Part shown: one piece after another, positions 46,598-58,143 of the stretch
Layout of the letters: each line of letters begins with the position of its first letter
Numbering within the stretch: position 1 is the stretch's first letter
Source: Loxodes magnus
Lineage: Eukaryota > Ciliophora > Karyorelictea > Loxodida > Loxodidae
Length of the DNA: 64,000 bases
Direction of reading: 5' to 3'
Assembly: GCA_946699065.1 (NCBI GenBank)
Contig: CAMPDV010000084.1
Coordinates: 558,001 to 622,000 of the forward strand
Program-made: the position numbers and the translations under genes
Notes under the pieces: model-generated
Databases searched by the model: none
What the model was told of the DNA's origin: nothing
Seen by the model: the letters and a program-made list of their open reading frames with translations, nothing else

Positions 46598-47323
46598 TAT
46601 AATAATAATAATAATAATATTTACTTAATTGTTTAAAGTTTTTGCTTTCAATCAGGTACCTGTAGCCATTTTTTTTACGTGGATGAATACCACGACCTTT
46701 TTTTATACGTGGTAGGTTACCACTAATAGCTATTTTCAGTTATCGCTAAAATTTTCTATTTATAAATTCCATCTTTCGTTATTCAGAGTTTACTAAGGTT
46801 TCTTCATGTTCTTCGTTCTTCTCTTATTTGGAGTTTCTCTCAACCTCAGCATTGTCGTAGAATGTGATTATTCGTTTTACAGTATCAGCAGTTTTTGGTC
46901 TATTTTTCTTAAATCTTCTTCTAAAAAACCTTTTCTTCCAGTTTCTCTATTCTCATTTATAAGTTTATATCAATTTTTTCTTCTTGTTTCAATTATTAGT
47001 CAGTTAATTTAATTTATTCTTTTTCTATATCATGTTCTATTATTAACTAACTATGGATTGCGATTGTTCATAAAGCTATAATTCTGTTACTAAGTTATTT
47101 TAGATTAACTGACGACGTAATATTAATAATTCATTATTTTGGTCGTAAATACCGTTCATTAATTCCCTTATTTTTCCCCTTGATTGTAAATTGTTTCTTC
47201 GTATTTTTGGATTAGTTTTTTAATTTGATCTAACTAACTTTAGAGTTTTTTATCAGCTTCACTCTTAGATTCCTGAATATCGATTGGTCCGACCATAACT
47301 TTTCCTTCAGAAGAAGAACTTGA
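46598..47323 (-). mobile_element. Gag-only retroposon, B family, copy M11
   Basis: A 726 bp insertion bounded by a perfect 14 bp target-site duplication, ttgtggaagatatt, at 46584-46597 and 47324-47337. The minus strand starts inside the ORF (SSSSEGKVMVGPIDIQ), so it is 5'-truncated relative to M2. It keeps the coil (ELLILRRQLIQNN) and the knuckle N-C-W-Y-C-K-T-N-N-H-I-L-R-Q-C (Cys-to-Cys 46849-46890), perfect C-X2-C-X4-H-X4-C with CWYC Trp coded by TGA. LWITKDGIYKQK follows. At least two frameshifts are present. The tail is a long (ATT)n. Protein similarity to M2 extends to the C-terminus (YQWQPTTYKK against NQWQPSTQKK). Confidence 0.85.
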
Positions 47324-47799
47324 TTGTGGAAGATATTAATTTATTCCTAACCATATTTGTTTAATATTATAATAATTATTTCATCATTTAAGAGCTCAGC
47401 AATTTCTATAATTAAATTACTTTTTATATAATCTCCTTTTTATTATTAAATTATTAAAAAATTGATTTTTTTAGCAATAATATTTTAGGATTTTTCTCTT
47501 TGCACCCTCTATTTCTAATAATAAAGCAAGATTTTAAAAGGTAAATTCTCTAAAATGTTTTAAAATTTTTCTTAAATCCAATATTGCATATAAATTTTTT
47601 AAAATTATTTATCTAACTTGATTTTTTCCTGTTAATCTCAATAGCATAATATACAAATAATTATAAAAACAAATTTTTAGTTAGGTATATATTAATTCTC
47701 ATAAATACTTTTATTAATAAGCTATTTTAATAGCAATATAATTTAAATTTAAATTCAAATAAATTTTCCTTTCGACTAGAAGTTTTAAAAGTTTTCAAC

Positions 47800-48640
47800 A
47801 TCTTAAGTTTTTTCCTTTCTCTGATTTTGTGATTCTTGTTTTCTCAGTCAGATCTTTCTATCAATCGATTGAAAGAAAATCTTTGTTTTGCGCCAGATCG
47901 ATTTCCAGATTGCTTTTCGTATTTTCTCTTACTGCAGATATTTCCGTTACAGATATCATCAAATTTTGTGAAGGTTGCATAGTTTTTAAATTATTTTGGT
48001 TTTATTTTTGTTTGTTCTTTTCTTTTTCCTATTTCTATTGGAAAATTCACATAGTTGGGATTCTCGTAGGATCTATTCAAGTTTTCTCTCAATCTCCATA
48101 TTAATTTGTTCGCGCCTCACCAAGTTCCTTTCGTCTTGTTCTTACCAAATTCAAATGTCGTTTTCCATTGTCTGAATTCTTTCTCTGACTATTTTTTGTT
48201 AGTGTTTCTAAATTTTCCGCCAAAGTGAGGTTCATCGTCTTCAATGTGGTTTTCAACTTCTTATTTTTGTTGTGTTTGTTCCTCTTCATATATTCGGATT
48301 CATATAAAATTATTCATATTAGGACTGGCATTTAAGTTGGTTCCATGCTTTTTAATGCTTTCTCATCTAATTCATTCCATTTTGTTCTGGTATTTAAGTG
48401 GTTTATTCCTGGTTATTAAATCTGTGGATTTTTTTTAATTTCTTTAGCAGAGTTTCAGTGTCACTCGCTTTTCTTATTTTTTCTTTTCAGTTAATATGTC
48501 AGGAGAATATCACCCTATGGAGTTTTTATAGTCTGGCCCCTTTACTTTGGTCCTTAACCTTATTGCGTTCCTCCTCCCAAGAGAAATCTACCTTAAAGAG
48601 CTTCTGTTTTAAATATTTAACATCAATCTAGTTAAAATAA
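47800..48640 (-). mobile_element. Gag-only retroposon, A family, decayed copy M12
   Basis: The minus strand gives DVKYLKQKLFKVDFSWEEER, a coil with AENLETLTKNSQRKNSD, and MEIERKLEQILRESQ. A knuckle remnant, CNLHKIWWYLQRKY, has its zinc ligands largely replaced. The DNA tgcaatctggat...caagactaag of LA is recognisable here as the decayed YCNLDG region. All three frames are needed, so the copy is dead. Confidence 0.55.
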
Positions 48641-49009
48641 AATTTTGATTTAATAAAGACTTAATTAGATCCTATTTATTGACTTTAAATAATTTAAATA
48701 ACTAATTATAAAATGTTAAACATTTGAGAATTTAATCATGCAAAAAGATTAAGACATTAAAAATTTAATTCTACACTGATAAATTTTTCATAATCAATCT
48801 ATTTTCTAATATTTAATTTTAATATTAAAAAGAGGAAAATATTTAGGCTAAAAGGTTTATATGATAAATATTTTAAATAATCTATTAGATTTACAAAAAC
48901 TTTTTTGCTCCAAAATATGAAATAATTAAAAATTAAAATAAAGTATTTTTAATTAATATAATAGAGATAATATCAATTTTAAATCTTTTTGGAACATGAT
49001 CAGCTTATG

Positions 49010-49760
49010 ATTTTCTTTCTTTAAAATAAAAAATTGCTTTTTTCTCCTTTGTTTTACCATTGATAAATCTCATGTCTTTCTCAATCCTTTTGGCCATCAT
49101 TTTTCATATTTTTTAAATTCATTTCTTTCTATAAAATTCACTATCCATTGTTACATAGAACTTTAAAAAAATTGTCGTATTTTTTTTCTGTTTTTTCTGT
49201 TTTTATTATTTATTTGTTTATATCTTCAGTAATTCAAGTATTTATATCCAAAATCTTTACATATTTTGCCTTTCTTTATTTTTTTAATAATATTATCGAA
49301 ATTTTTATTAGTCTCCAAGATTTTTTATTCTATTTTCAATTGGTAATTTTATCTTAAAATACTTAATTTATAAATTAAATTTATTCTTTAGTTATTGTCG
49401 AATTTGTTGTAAAATTTCTTCCATTAATATAAATTTGGACATTAAGGTTTCCAATGAATCCTAGATTTAATTTTTTAAATATTGATCTTCTAGAAAAAAT
49501 CTAAATTTTTGTTTCCCTCTTTTAATATCTACATTTCTATTTAAATTGCTTAAATAAGTAGTATATTTTCATAATTTCTTGATCATAGATTTTCTCAAGA
49601 TTTTTTGATTTGTTTGGAAAATCTTGGATGCCCAATTTATAGCATGAATAAATTTGCTTTATCTTAATTCTAAATTCCTACTTATCAACGGTTGACTACT
49701 AATGATCTGTTAACTAAGAATTCAAATTTACAATCTCAGGCTTTTTCCCTTTTTTTAAAC
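49010..49760 (-). mobile_element. Gag-only retroposon, L-type, decayed copy M13
   Basis: The minus strand has a coil (ETLMSKFILMEEILQQIRQQ) and a knuckle remnant G-K-I-C-K-D-F-G-Y-K-Y-L-N-Y. This lines up with the L2 knuckle, with His and the last Cys both replaced by Tyr. A Trp (TGA) follows, as in L2. The sequence is strongly AT-shifted. Limits are approximate. Confidence 0.5.
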
Positions 49761-49826
49761 TGAGCTAATATAATAATTTAGTAAAAGTTATATAAATGTA
49801 TATATTTAATTTTTTAGAAATTATTT

Positions 49827-49900
49827 AGGTCTTATGACTCAAATGTTATATTTTCAAATTTCTAAGTGAAGGTTGTATGTTCGAATCCCACCAAGATTGC
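49827..49900 (+). pseudogene. tRNA-Arg(UCU)-like pseudogene
   Basis: 74 nt with a tRNA layout. The acceptor AGGTCTT/AAGATTG pairs at six of seven positions, an anticodon loop TTTCTAA would give UCU, and the 3' part gaaggttgtatgttcgaatc is close to a eukaryotic tRNA-Arg(UCU) T arm. The T stem has two mismatches (GTATG/CCCAC), the anticodon stem has an extra base and mispairs, and the D arm is poor. It is best read as a decayed gene. Confidence 0.5.
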
Positions 49901-52900
49901 TTTTAATCAACGCAATTTATTATAAATTATAAAAAAATTAATTAAAGCTGCATAAACGTATCCTCTAGTTAATTCCAATAACCTCTATTTTTCATAATTT
50001 AATTTACTGAAATGAAATATCCAAAATTCTTATGAATTATACATTATAGCTTTATTAAAATAAATCTTTTAAATAATGCATTTAGCATCTTTTTATTAAA
50101 TTTTTAATTAAAAAATAAGCAATTTATTTATTTAATAGCTATTAATAAATAATCCATACAGTTATAATCTAAATAATATTCTCTTACACAAAGTAGAAGT
50201 TCCAAGCATGATTATATAAATAATCTAAATAAAAGCTAAAAGAAATAAAATAATTATTTAATTAATTTTACATATATTAGAAATTTCTTTAGTTATAGTT
50301 CAAATTATCTCAATACTTTCTTTAAATTTAATTATCTTTGAAGTTTAAAACTTAATAAATTGTATTTTTCCTGTTCCTCCTTATTTAAGTTTTCCAAATT
50401 TCTTCTTCAAAAAGCTTAAATAAAATACCATTTGAATAAAAGCTTACTATCTTGAAGAAACTTGATGGAATTTTAGTGAAGTATTTTAATATTTTTTCAT
50501 TTCTTTTTTCCGTTTTTAATTGTTTCTAAGATATATTTGATGAATTTTAATTTAGTCACCACTAGAAATTATATAAAATTGGTATATATAAAGAGTTCTG
50601 TTTTTCTTTTATTCTATAAATAAAAATAACAAATTTAAAGTTAAAAAAGATTGCTTTATTTTATTTTATTGTACTCCTTCATACTTTACTCATAATATTT
50701 ATGACACATTAGAATTTTATACAACTGAAAGTTTTACAAAGGCATTTTAGAATTACTCAATTTAATAAATTAGTAAAGCAATTCCCTCAACTTGCGAATT
50801 CTAGCAAAGATTTAGAGTTTAAGATAATAATTTTTTAATTCTCTTTATCTAATATAAACTTTATCATTAGCAACTTGTCAAATTAGATATTAAATGGAAA
50901 TGAAAGCTATTTTATATAATTACAATTGAATATAAAAGTTATAATTTAAATCCATAATTTTATAAAGTTCATTATAGTTCATAGATGCTTGACAAATCAT
51001 ATAACTATTTAAAGTCTAAAAATAAAATATTAATATTCTTTAGCTACTAAGAAATGCTTAATTATAAATAGTTCTTTATGTTAATAATTTATTTAACTCC
51101 TAATCAAAGGTATTCTGGAATTTCTCTTCTTCATGTAGTATAAATATTTTTAGATTATTTAATTAAAAAACACAAGTGTAATCATTTAGTTTATAAAAGG
51201 AGCTAAATAAATTTATTTCATAAGCATTCTATATTATCGATAGCTTGTATTAAGAATTTAGATATCACTATATAGGAAAATTCTACCAGGTTGAATTCCT
51301 ATTAAAATTAAAATAATAAGAAAATCTTAAAACAAATCATATATATAAAAGGAGTATTAAATACTTTTATTTAGAAGCCATTCTTCAGTCTAATTTGCAT
51401 TTATTCTTTAAAAGATAGAGATGAGTAAATCCAAAATATTTATATAAAACGAAAATACATAAAGAATAAATAAATTTATAGAACATTAATAAAAATTAAA
51501 TATTTTATCTCACTAAAAGAGCTATCTATAAGATGCAAAAAGAAACTAAGCAATCTCTTATATTTTTTTCTTTTATTAAATTACCAAAATTCTCTTAAAG
51601 CCAAGCAAACATTATAGAAACTATATGTGAATAAAAAATTATTTTTCTTAATAAAAGATAAATATAACATGACTTTATACATCAAAAGTTACAATAAAAG
51701 CACTTTATGAACTATTAAAATAAAAACTAGCAAAAATAATAAACCTTTTGAAAAATCCAACGTAAAAAGAATTAAGTGACTTCAAATATTAATTAAATTT
51801 TAGTTTTAAGTTATAATTATTTTCTAGGAACACTTAAGCAAATTTACATTTAGAAACGTATAAATTTACAGTTATGGTATATTTATTTAACACTTCTTTA
51901 TTAATAATTTTTAGTTATGATGTTAATAAAATAAAATAATGCAAATCATAAGAATATTTTATATCTAGGACTTTATTTAAAATAATCCATAATACATTTG
52001 TTAGCTTAAATAAATCAGAGTATTTTTCCTATTTATAAATTTTCCTATTTTTCATCTAAAAATATTTTTTGAAAGATTCTTTAAAAAATAAAAGCTAAAC
52101 ATTTTAGTATCTAAAATCAAGGAAAATATTTAAAAAAATTAAAAAAAGTATTGACTAAAAATGCATAACTAGAATGTAATAACTTTAAAGCTTATTCCAA
52201 TTAAATAATGGTACTTAATTATAATTAGAAAGAATTTAAAATGAATTTATAAAATTGATGCAATAAAATACAAAATGAAATAACTTAAATTAAATTGATG
52301 TATATCTAAGCAAATTAAAATAAATAACCAAATTTGCTTGTTTTAATTTTGGATTAAGGAAATTATAAAACTTTAGTAAAGTTCAGAAATTTTAGATAAA
52401 AACATTAATCCTTTAATTTAAAATTATAAAATAAACTGAATACTAAAATTAGGAAAAATAGGTGTATTTAAAGAAATTAAATTTGAATATTAAATTATTT
52501 AATTTATATAACTAAAAAGAATCTCACTAGAAAATGTAAGCAAAAAGAAATTGTATACTGCTATAAAAGAATCATTAAACTGTTTTATTTTATAATGATA
52601 GTTTGATATCAAGTTTGCTGATAATTTTTAAAATAAAAAATAATTTAAAAAGAATATTCAAGATATTAAAGGCGATAAATATAATTTGCTTTAGTAAAAA
52701 ATTTATAATTTAAGTATTGCTTAGAAATAAATTAAGGGATTCTCAAAAATTTAAAGAAAAGGCTTAAATTTAGATTTATTGAGTCTTTCTTTATAGAGTT
52801 TAAAAAAAAATTTTCATTCTTTGTCAATTATTTATTATGAAAATTTAGTTAAATTTTTTGAATTAAAAATAATAAAAAGAATATTATGAAATCAGATAAA

Positions 52901-54237
52901 GTTGCAATAAATTTTAGATCTCATTTAAAATAATATAAAATAAATGAAAATTTATGAGATATTTAAGTAAATTTCCACTATAAGATTTGAATTGTTTATT
53001 TATTTATTTATTTATTTTATTATTTATTTATATAAATCCAAAATATTATAATTTTACTAACACTTAAATCCTTAATAAAGGAGAAAAATATTAGTCTGAT
53101 AAATCAAAATAAAATATTTAATAAAGCGCTTAGATAATCTTAAAAAGAACGAAATAAAGTAATTTAAAGGATAATTCTACAAATCAAATGCTAAAAAAAT
53201 TATCACTAAAAATTTTAAATGAAGATGCTCTTTTAAAAGTAAAAATGAATAGAGGTCGCAGAACTTTTACAGCTTAAAATTTAATTAATTTTAAGAAAAC
53301 GAAATGAAAAAGTACTTAAAGATGAAAAATTAAATTTATATTTAAGAAACTTCGTTATCTTATAATTTAAATAAAATTTAAAATGCCTTCAGTTGAAGAT
53401 TATATTTAAAAAACATTAAATACATTTACTAAAGTCTATTGATGATAGAAATAATTCTCACAGTTATAGATGTCAAAACACTCTTTTAGTTTAAAATTAA
53501 ATAAATTAGAAATACTTTCAGTATACTAATTTAAAATTATATTGGTTTTAAGAATTAATTGATATTCAAGTTGCTTAAACAAAAATTAATTAAAAGAGTT
53601 TAAGAAAATAATGCTAAATAATTTCAAATTTATTCTTAAATAATAATCTCAAAATCTTTGCAAGATCAACTTATATAATCTTTCTTCTGGATAATCTTAA
53701 ATGGAAGATTAAATCAATAGATGCCTTTAATAATATTCAATAGAAGTAGAACTAATTTAAAACTTTATTGATTTAGTTGTTCTTATTTTAGATTAGATAA
53801 TTAGTTTTTCTTATTTTTAGCTTCAAGGTTTTAAAAATGAATTCATATACTTAAAATTTCGCAAGCACAAATTTAAAAATTGAATTAAAATTTAGAAATG
53901 AAATATCTCAAAACTACTAAATTCTCTTTCATTTTTTAATTTATTAGAAAATCCAATAAATTAAATTTAAGTCACTCATTTTAATTAAAAAAGGTAATAC
54001 CTTATATAGCTTTAAGAACTAAGGGCAAATTAAAATAAGCTTAAAATATAACTCCTTTGCTTTAGTTATTATTTTAAAGATTTAATAGATAATTAATTTT
54101 GATTCTAATTATTTTGCTTATTTTATCTTAATTTATTAATGGATTTATAAGGTTAGATCATTTTATTTAATAATGAGTTTTATTAAAGCTTCAGACTTAA
54201 AAGCTCTAATTTTCAATTTATTAATAAAAATTATAAA
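49901..54237. other. AT-rich region without confident genes
   Basis: About 4.3 kb. A short ATTT tandem run lies at about 52997-53030. The plus-strand stretch 53240-53870 can be read as a protein with some coding texture, but in an all-sense code that is not enough and no paralogue or motif supports it. Confidence 0.45.
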
Positions 54238-57200
54238 ATGAGATGTTTTAGTTTTTTCTTAGTTTTGTTTACTTTTTTCTAAGTAGGCAAAAGTCAATTG
54301 ATATTGACTGTCTGATCTGAGAGGAGTGATTCTGATTTACTAAATCTAATCTAAAACAATGTGAGAAATGTATTGTAAGATAATGTCTTTTTTGTCGATG
54401 ATAAGCTGGTTAGCTAGTTTTAGATTCATTAACTAATGAATAATTTTTAGTTAGAAGTGCTAGCTATTATAGATATAACTAACTCTATAATTTTTTCTCA
54501 GTAAATATATTTAGAATGCTAAAAGAATAATATAATACATCTTATTGCAGGATTACAACCTAAGTAAGGAGTAAAGTTCTTCAACTATTCAATTTTTACT
54601 TCTCCAAGCGCTTGAGAAGAGGCTTTTATAATATAGAACTTTTTAGATTACTTTGAGTGAAAGAATGTAGGCCTTTTATAGGATAAAGAAATATAGCTAG
54701 TTATGGATTAGCTGCATGATTCTCATTTAAAAGTTAGACTTAGACTTTTATTATCAATTATAAAGAACAAGCAAGAACAAAATGAATTCTTGGGAAGCAC
54801 ATTAAAAAGCCTTGGAATAAGTATATTTATATTCCAATCAGATTCATAAATAACTATAGAAATATAAAAAATAGCTAATATATTATATTTAGATAAAAAA
54901 GGATACTAGTGAATCTTTTGTTCCTTATCAACCTTCGAAATTTTAAGAAATATTGGAATTGAAAATATGATGGAAGGGCTAATTTTAATAACTCCAGAGC
55001 TATTAAGTTCTAAAGCATAGTTAGCTTGATATTTTTTAGAAGCTTATTTAAGTGAATTAAGGAAATAAATAAATGAAGATGATAATTTAAAAATGATAAA
55101 AAGAAATTTTATTAAGGAAGTATAAAACCTAAAGTTTAATTATAAGATATTTAACATTTAAAACTAAGAATTAGTAGAAATAGGAATTATTACTAGTACG
55201 AATGTTTATCTTAATAAATCAATTAAATTTACAGGAGCAACTGAATAAATACCTAATGATGAAAAAGTTTTAATTGAAATTTCGTTTTCAGCTAATGAAT
55301 ATATGCAAGATGGAATTTTCATTGACTAAATTCATTTATTTAATTAAGCCTTGCATTTGGCAGTTACAAAAATAAATGAGAGAGAAGATATACTGAAATA
55401 CTATTATATTCAAGAGAATGGATATTATATTGACAACTTTATATGAATGTAAGAATAAGTAGAAAGTGAATATTAAAGAATCTAAAATTAAATAGGAGTT
55501 GCTATGCTTACTCCCTATACTTCTTATATGACAATACAATTATTATAATTCTTTTATAACCATAACTAATTAATACCAGCTTTAGGTACTACTTCCACTA
55601 CTGAAAGTTTGTCAAATAAAACAAAATATCCTAATTTCGTTAGATCTATTCAATCAGATGCTTATATGTCAATTTTGCAAGTTAAAATTATTAAAATTTA
55701 TAAATGAAAAAAAATAGCTCTATTATATGATAATAGCATTTGAGGAAAATCATTAGGTTAAGGTATTGAATCAGAAACATAAAAATGAGGAGTTGAAATA
55801 CTAAATCCTTAAGAACTAAGAGAATTACCTCAAAAATTAAATGGAATCGAAGTTAAAAATTGAAAACCTTAAATAGAAGCATTTTAAAAAAGTGGAGCTA
55901 GAATAGGTATCTGTGTTTGCTTGTAATCTGATGTTTTCTTTTTTATTTTTCCATATTTATACGAATTAGGAGCAAGAGCGGATGATTGAATATGAATAGC
56001 CAACGAGTGAATTTCAGATGAAAAGTTTCAGTAAATTCTTGGAGATAATTACTAAGAGACACTGGAAATATTAAAAGGAACTTTATAGTATAATCCAGCT
56101 GCTTATAGTACTGAATATGGTTAATAAATGTTCTTAGAACATTATAAAGTTTATGGAGTAAATCCCCATTGATTAGCCTCATATGTTTTTGATGCTATAA
56201 TTTTTCTAGGTGTTGCTCTAGATTACACAGTATAGTGAGGTTAAAATTATTATGATTGAAATGTTTTAAATTAGGCATTGAGAAAAACTAAAATAGTCGG
56301 AACTAGTGGTACTCTTTAGATTGAAATGCAATCAAATGACCCAGTCAGTAAAAGATATGATATATTAAACATTAGGAAAAACTAAAGTAGTGAATGGGAG
56401 GCTAAGAAAATAGGATTATTTTGCTCTAGCTGTTCAATCATTTTATAACTAAAAGAGGAAATAATGTGAGGAGATGGAACTTTCAACATTCCAAAAGATT
56501 ATATAGAAGATATAGACTGTCCTTTTAGAAGTAGAGACATAAGAAATTTTGAATCGGGTTAAATTTTATTCACTGTAATTCTTATTTCATCAGTAGTTAT
56601 AGCTACTTTTTTTGGAATAAAAGGTTATAAAACTTGAAAGAAATTGGAAATATAGAAACTGAACTAAATGACAGAGATGTCTCTTTCAGATGGAATTTGA
56701 CTTTTAGTCTTCTTCATATAATAATGTTAATTAGTTTCTTTTGGCCCCAGTCTAGAATAATTACATTTAAGTTTCAAAAAATTTTTTGATATTTTCAAAT
56801 TGGAACTTTATGAGTTTATTTTGTTAGACAATAAAACTTATGAATTTTTGTACATTATTATATGTGCTTTAGTTTTATCTATGCTCATTATGATGATTAT
56901 CATATTTTCAAGATTAGAAGAGAGATTTTCTTAGTATGAACTTTTATAATTCTTATTTTCGATTTCTTTTAGTCTATTGCCAATAATAGTAAACATATTT
57001 TTTATTCCAATACTCAGCGTTACTTTTGACATTTTCAAATGTAATGAAGCAGTTGATTTGAATAAAGACAATAAATATGAATGAACAGAAAGTTTCTTTT
57101 CAAAGGACTGCTATACTTTATGTTGGCAAAATAAGCATATCATATATGTAATAGGTTCTTCATTTTGCATATGCTTTTGTATAACGGTGCTAACATTTTT

Positions 57201-58101
57201 GAATCCTTTTCTTTAATAAATATAAAGCGAAGTTCACATAAAATAATCAGTTATGTTTATAATATCAAAGTGTATAATTCAAATAATAATAATAGCCTTA
57301 CAAAAATCTTTATTTGATCATTTCTAAAAGCAATACAGCTTATTATTCGTTTGCATAATAATAGTTTATACCTACTTCATATATAAGATAAATCCTTATA
57401 ACTACTAAAGAATATTTCGCTTATAGATAACTTCTTAATTTATGATCATTTGAATTTCTTCTTGTGCTACAATATCTATTTATACTAATCATAACCTATA
57501 AGAATTGCTTTTTATCTTAACTTTAGGAGGATGAATAGTTATAATTTTAATTGGGGCTATATGGATTATTAAAAGTCCTAAGTTTTTATACAGAAAACAG
57601 TAGGACAATACTAAGTTATTTCGTTTTGCTTTTAGACTTTGCTAAAATGTTTAAATAATAGAATCATTTATAATGAATTTTAAACATAACTAAATAACTT
57701 TAACTGACTTAAGAAAAATAAATAATGATTATATAAATGTAGCAACCTAAGAACAAAATTATGAAGAATCTATTTTAAATTTTGCTTAAACGTAGTAGCA
57801 AAAAGAAGATTAGTCAATAATAACCGATCACTAAACTAAAATATCAGTTCAATAGAGTAAATAGTCCATAGATTCAATTTCATAATTTTAAAGCTTCAAT
57901 TTTATTTAAAATGATTAAATAAGTAAAAATCTCAACTTTTTACTTTGTGAGAGATAATCTCTAAGCAACTAGAAATTTATCTAAAAAAGCATTTCAGAGG
58001 AAATTATTAACAAGTAATTTTTATAATTTAGCAATAATGATCCTATAATATCTGATCTATATTCTGAAAGATAATTCATAAAGGAAAACATCAAGATATG
58101 A
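54238..58101 (+). CDS. Receptor with ANF-type ligand domains and 8-9 membrane segments, 1287 aa
   Basis: ATG 54238 begins a signal peptide (MRCFSFFLVLFTFF) and one frame runs to TGA 58099-58101. A second in-frame TGA at 58141 is the alternative end. Residues about 30-330 form a first ligand-domain-like region. Residues about 365-740 read as an ANF-receptor/periplasmic-binding type 1 domain: ALHLAVTKINE, PALGTTSTTESLSNKTKYP, WKKIALLYDNSIWG, SGARIGICV. A short Cys motif (FCSSCS) precedes the membrane. From about residue 777 to 1107 there are eight or nine hydrophobic segments, then a Gln/Ser-rich cytoplasmic tail. About 22 TGA codons are read as Trp against 3 TGG. No intron or frameshift was seen. 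This is likely a surface chemoreceptor. Fusion of such domains to many membrane helices is known in ciliates, but the signalling partner is unknown. Confidence 0.8.
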
Positions 58102-58143
58102 TAAATCTAGAAACTTAAAACAAATTATTTTTAATATTATTGA

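Noticed and set aside
50000-54000. Apparently open frames across the AT-rich interval
   Set aside because: With all 64 codons sense, every frame is open. No paralogue, motif or composition change supports coding here.
12969-58101. Tetrahymena or Paramecium as the source
   Set aside because: Those species use TGA as their only stop. Many internal TGA codons at Trp positions in long intact frames exclude that code.
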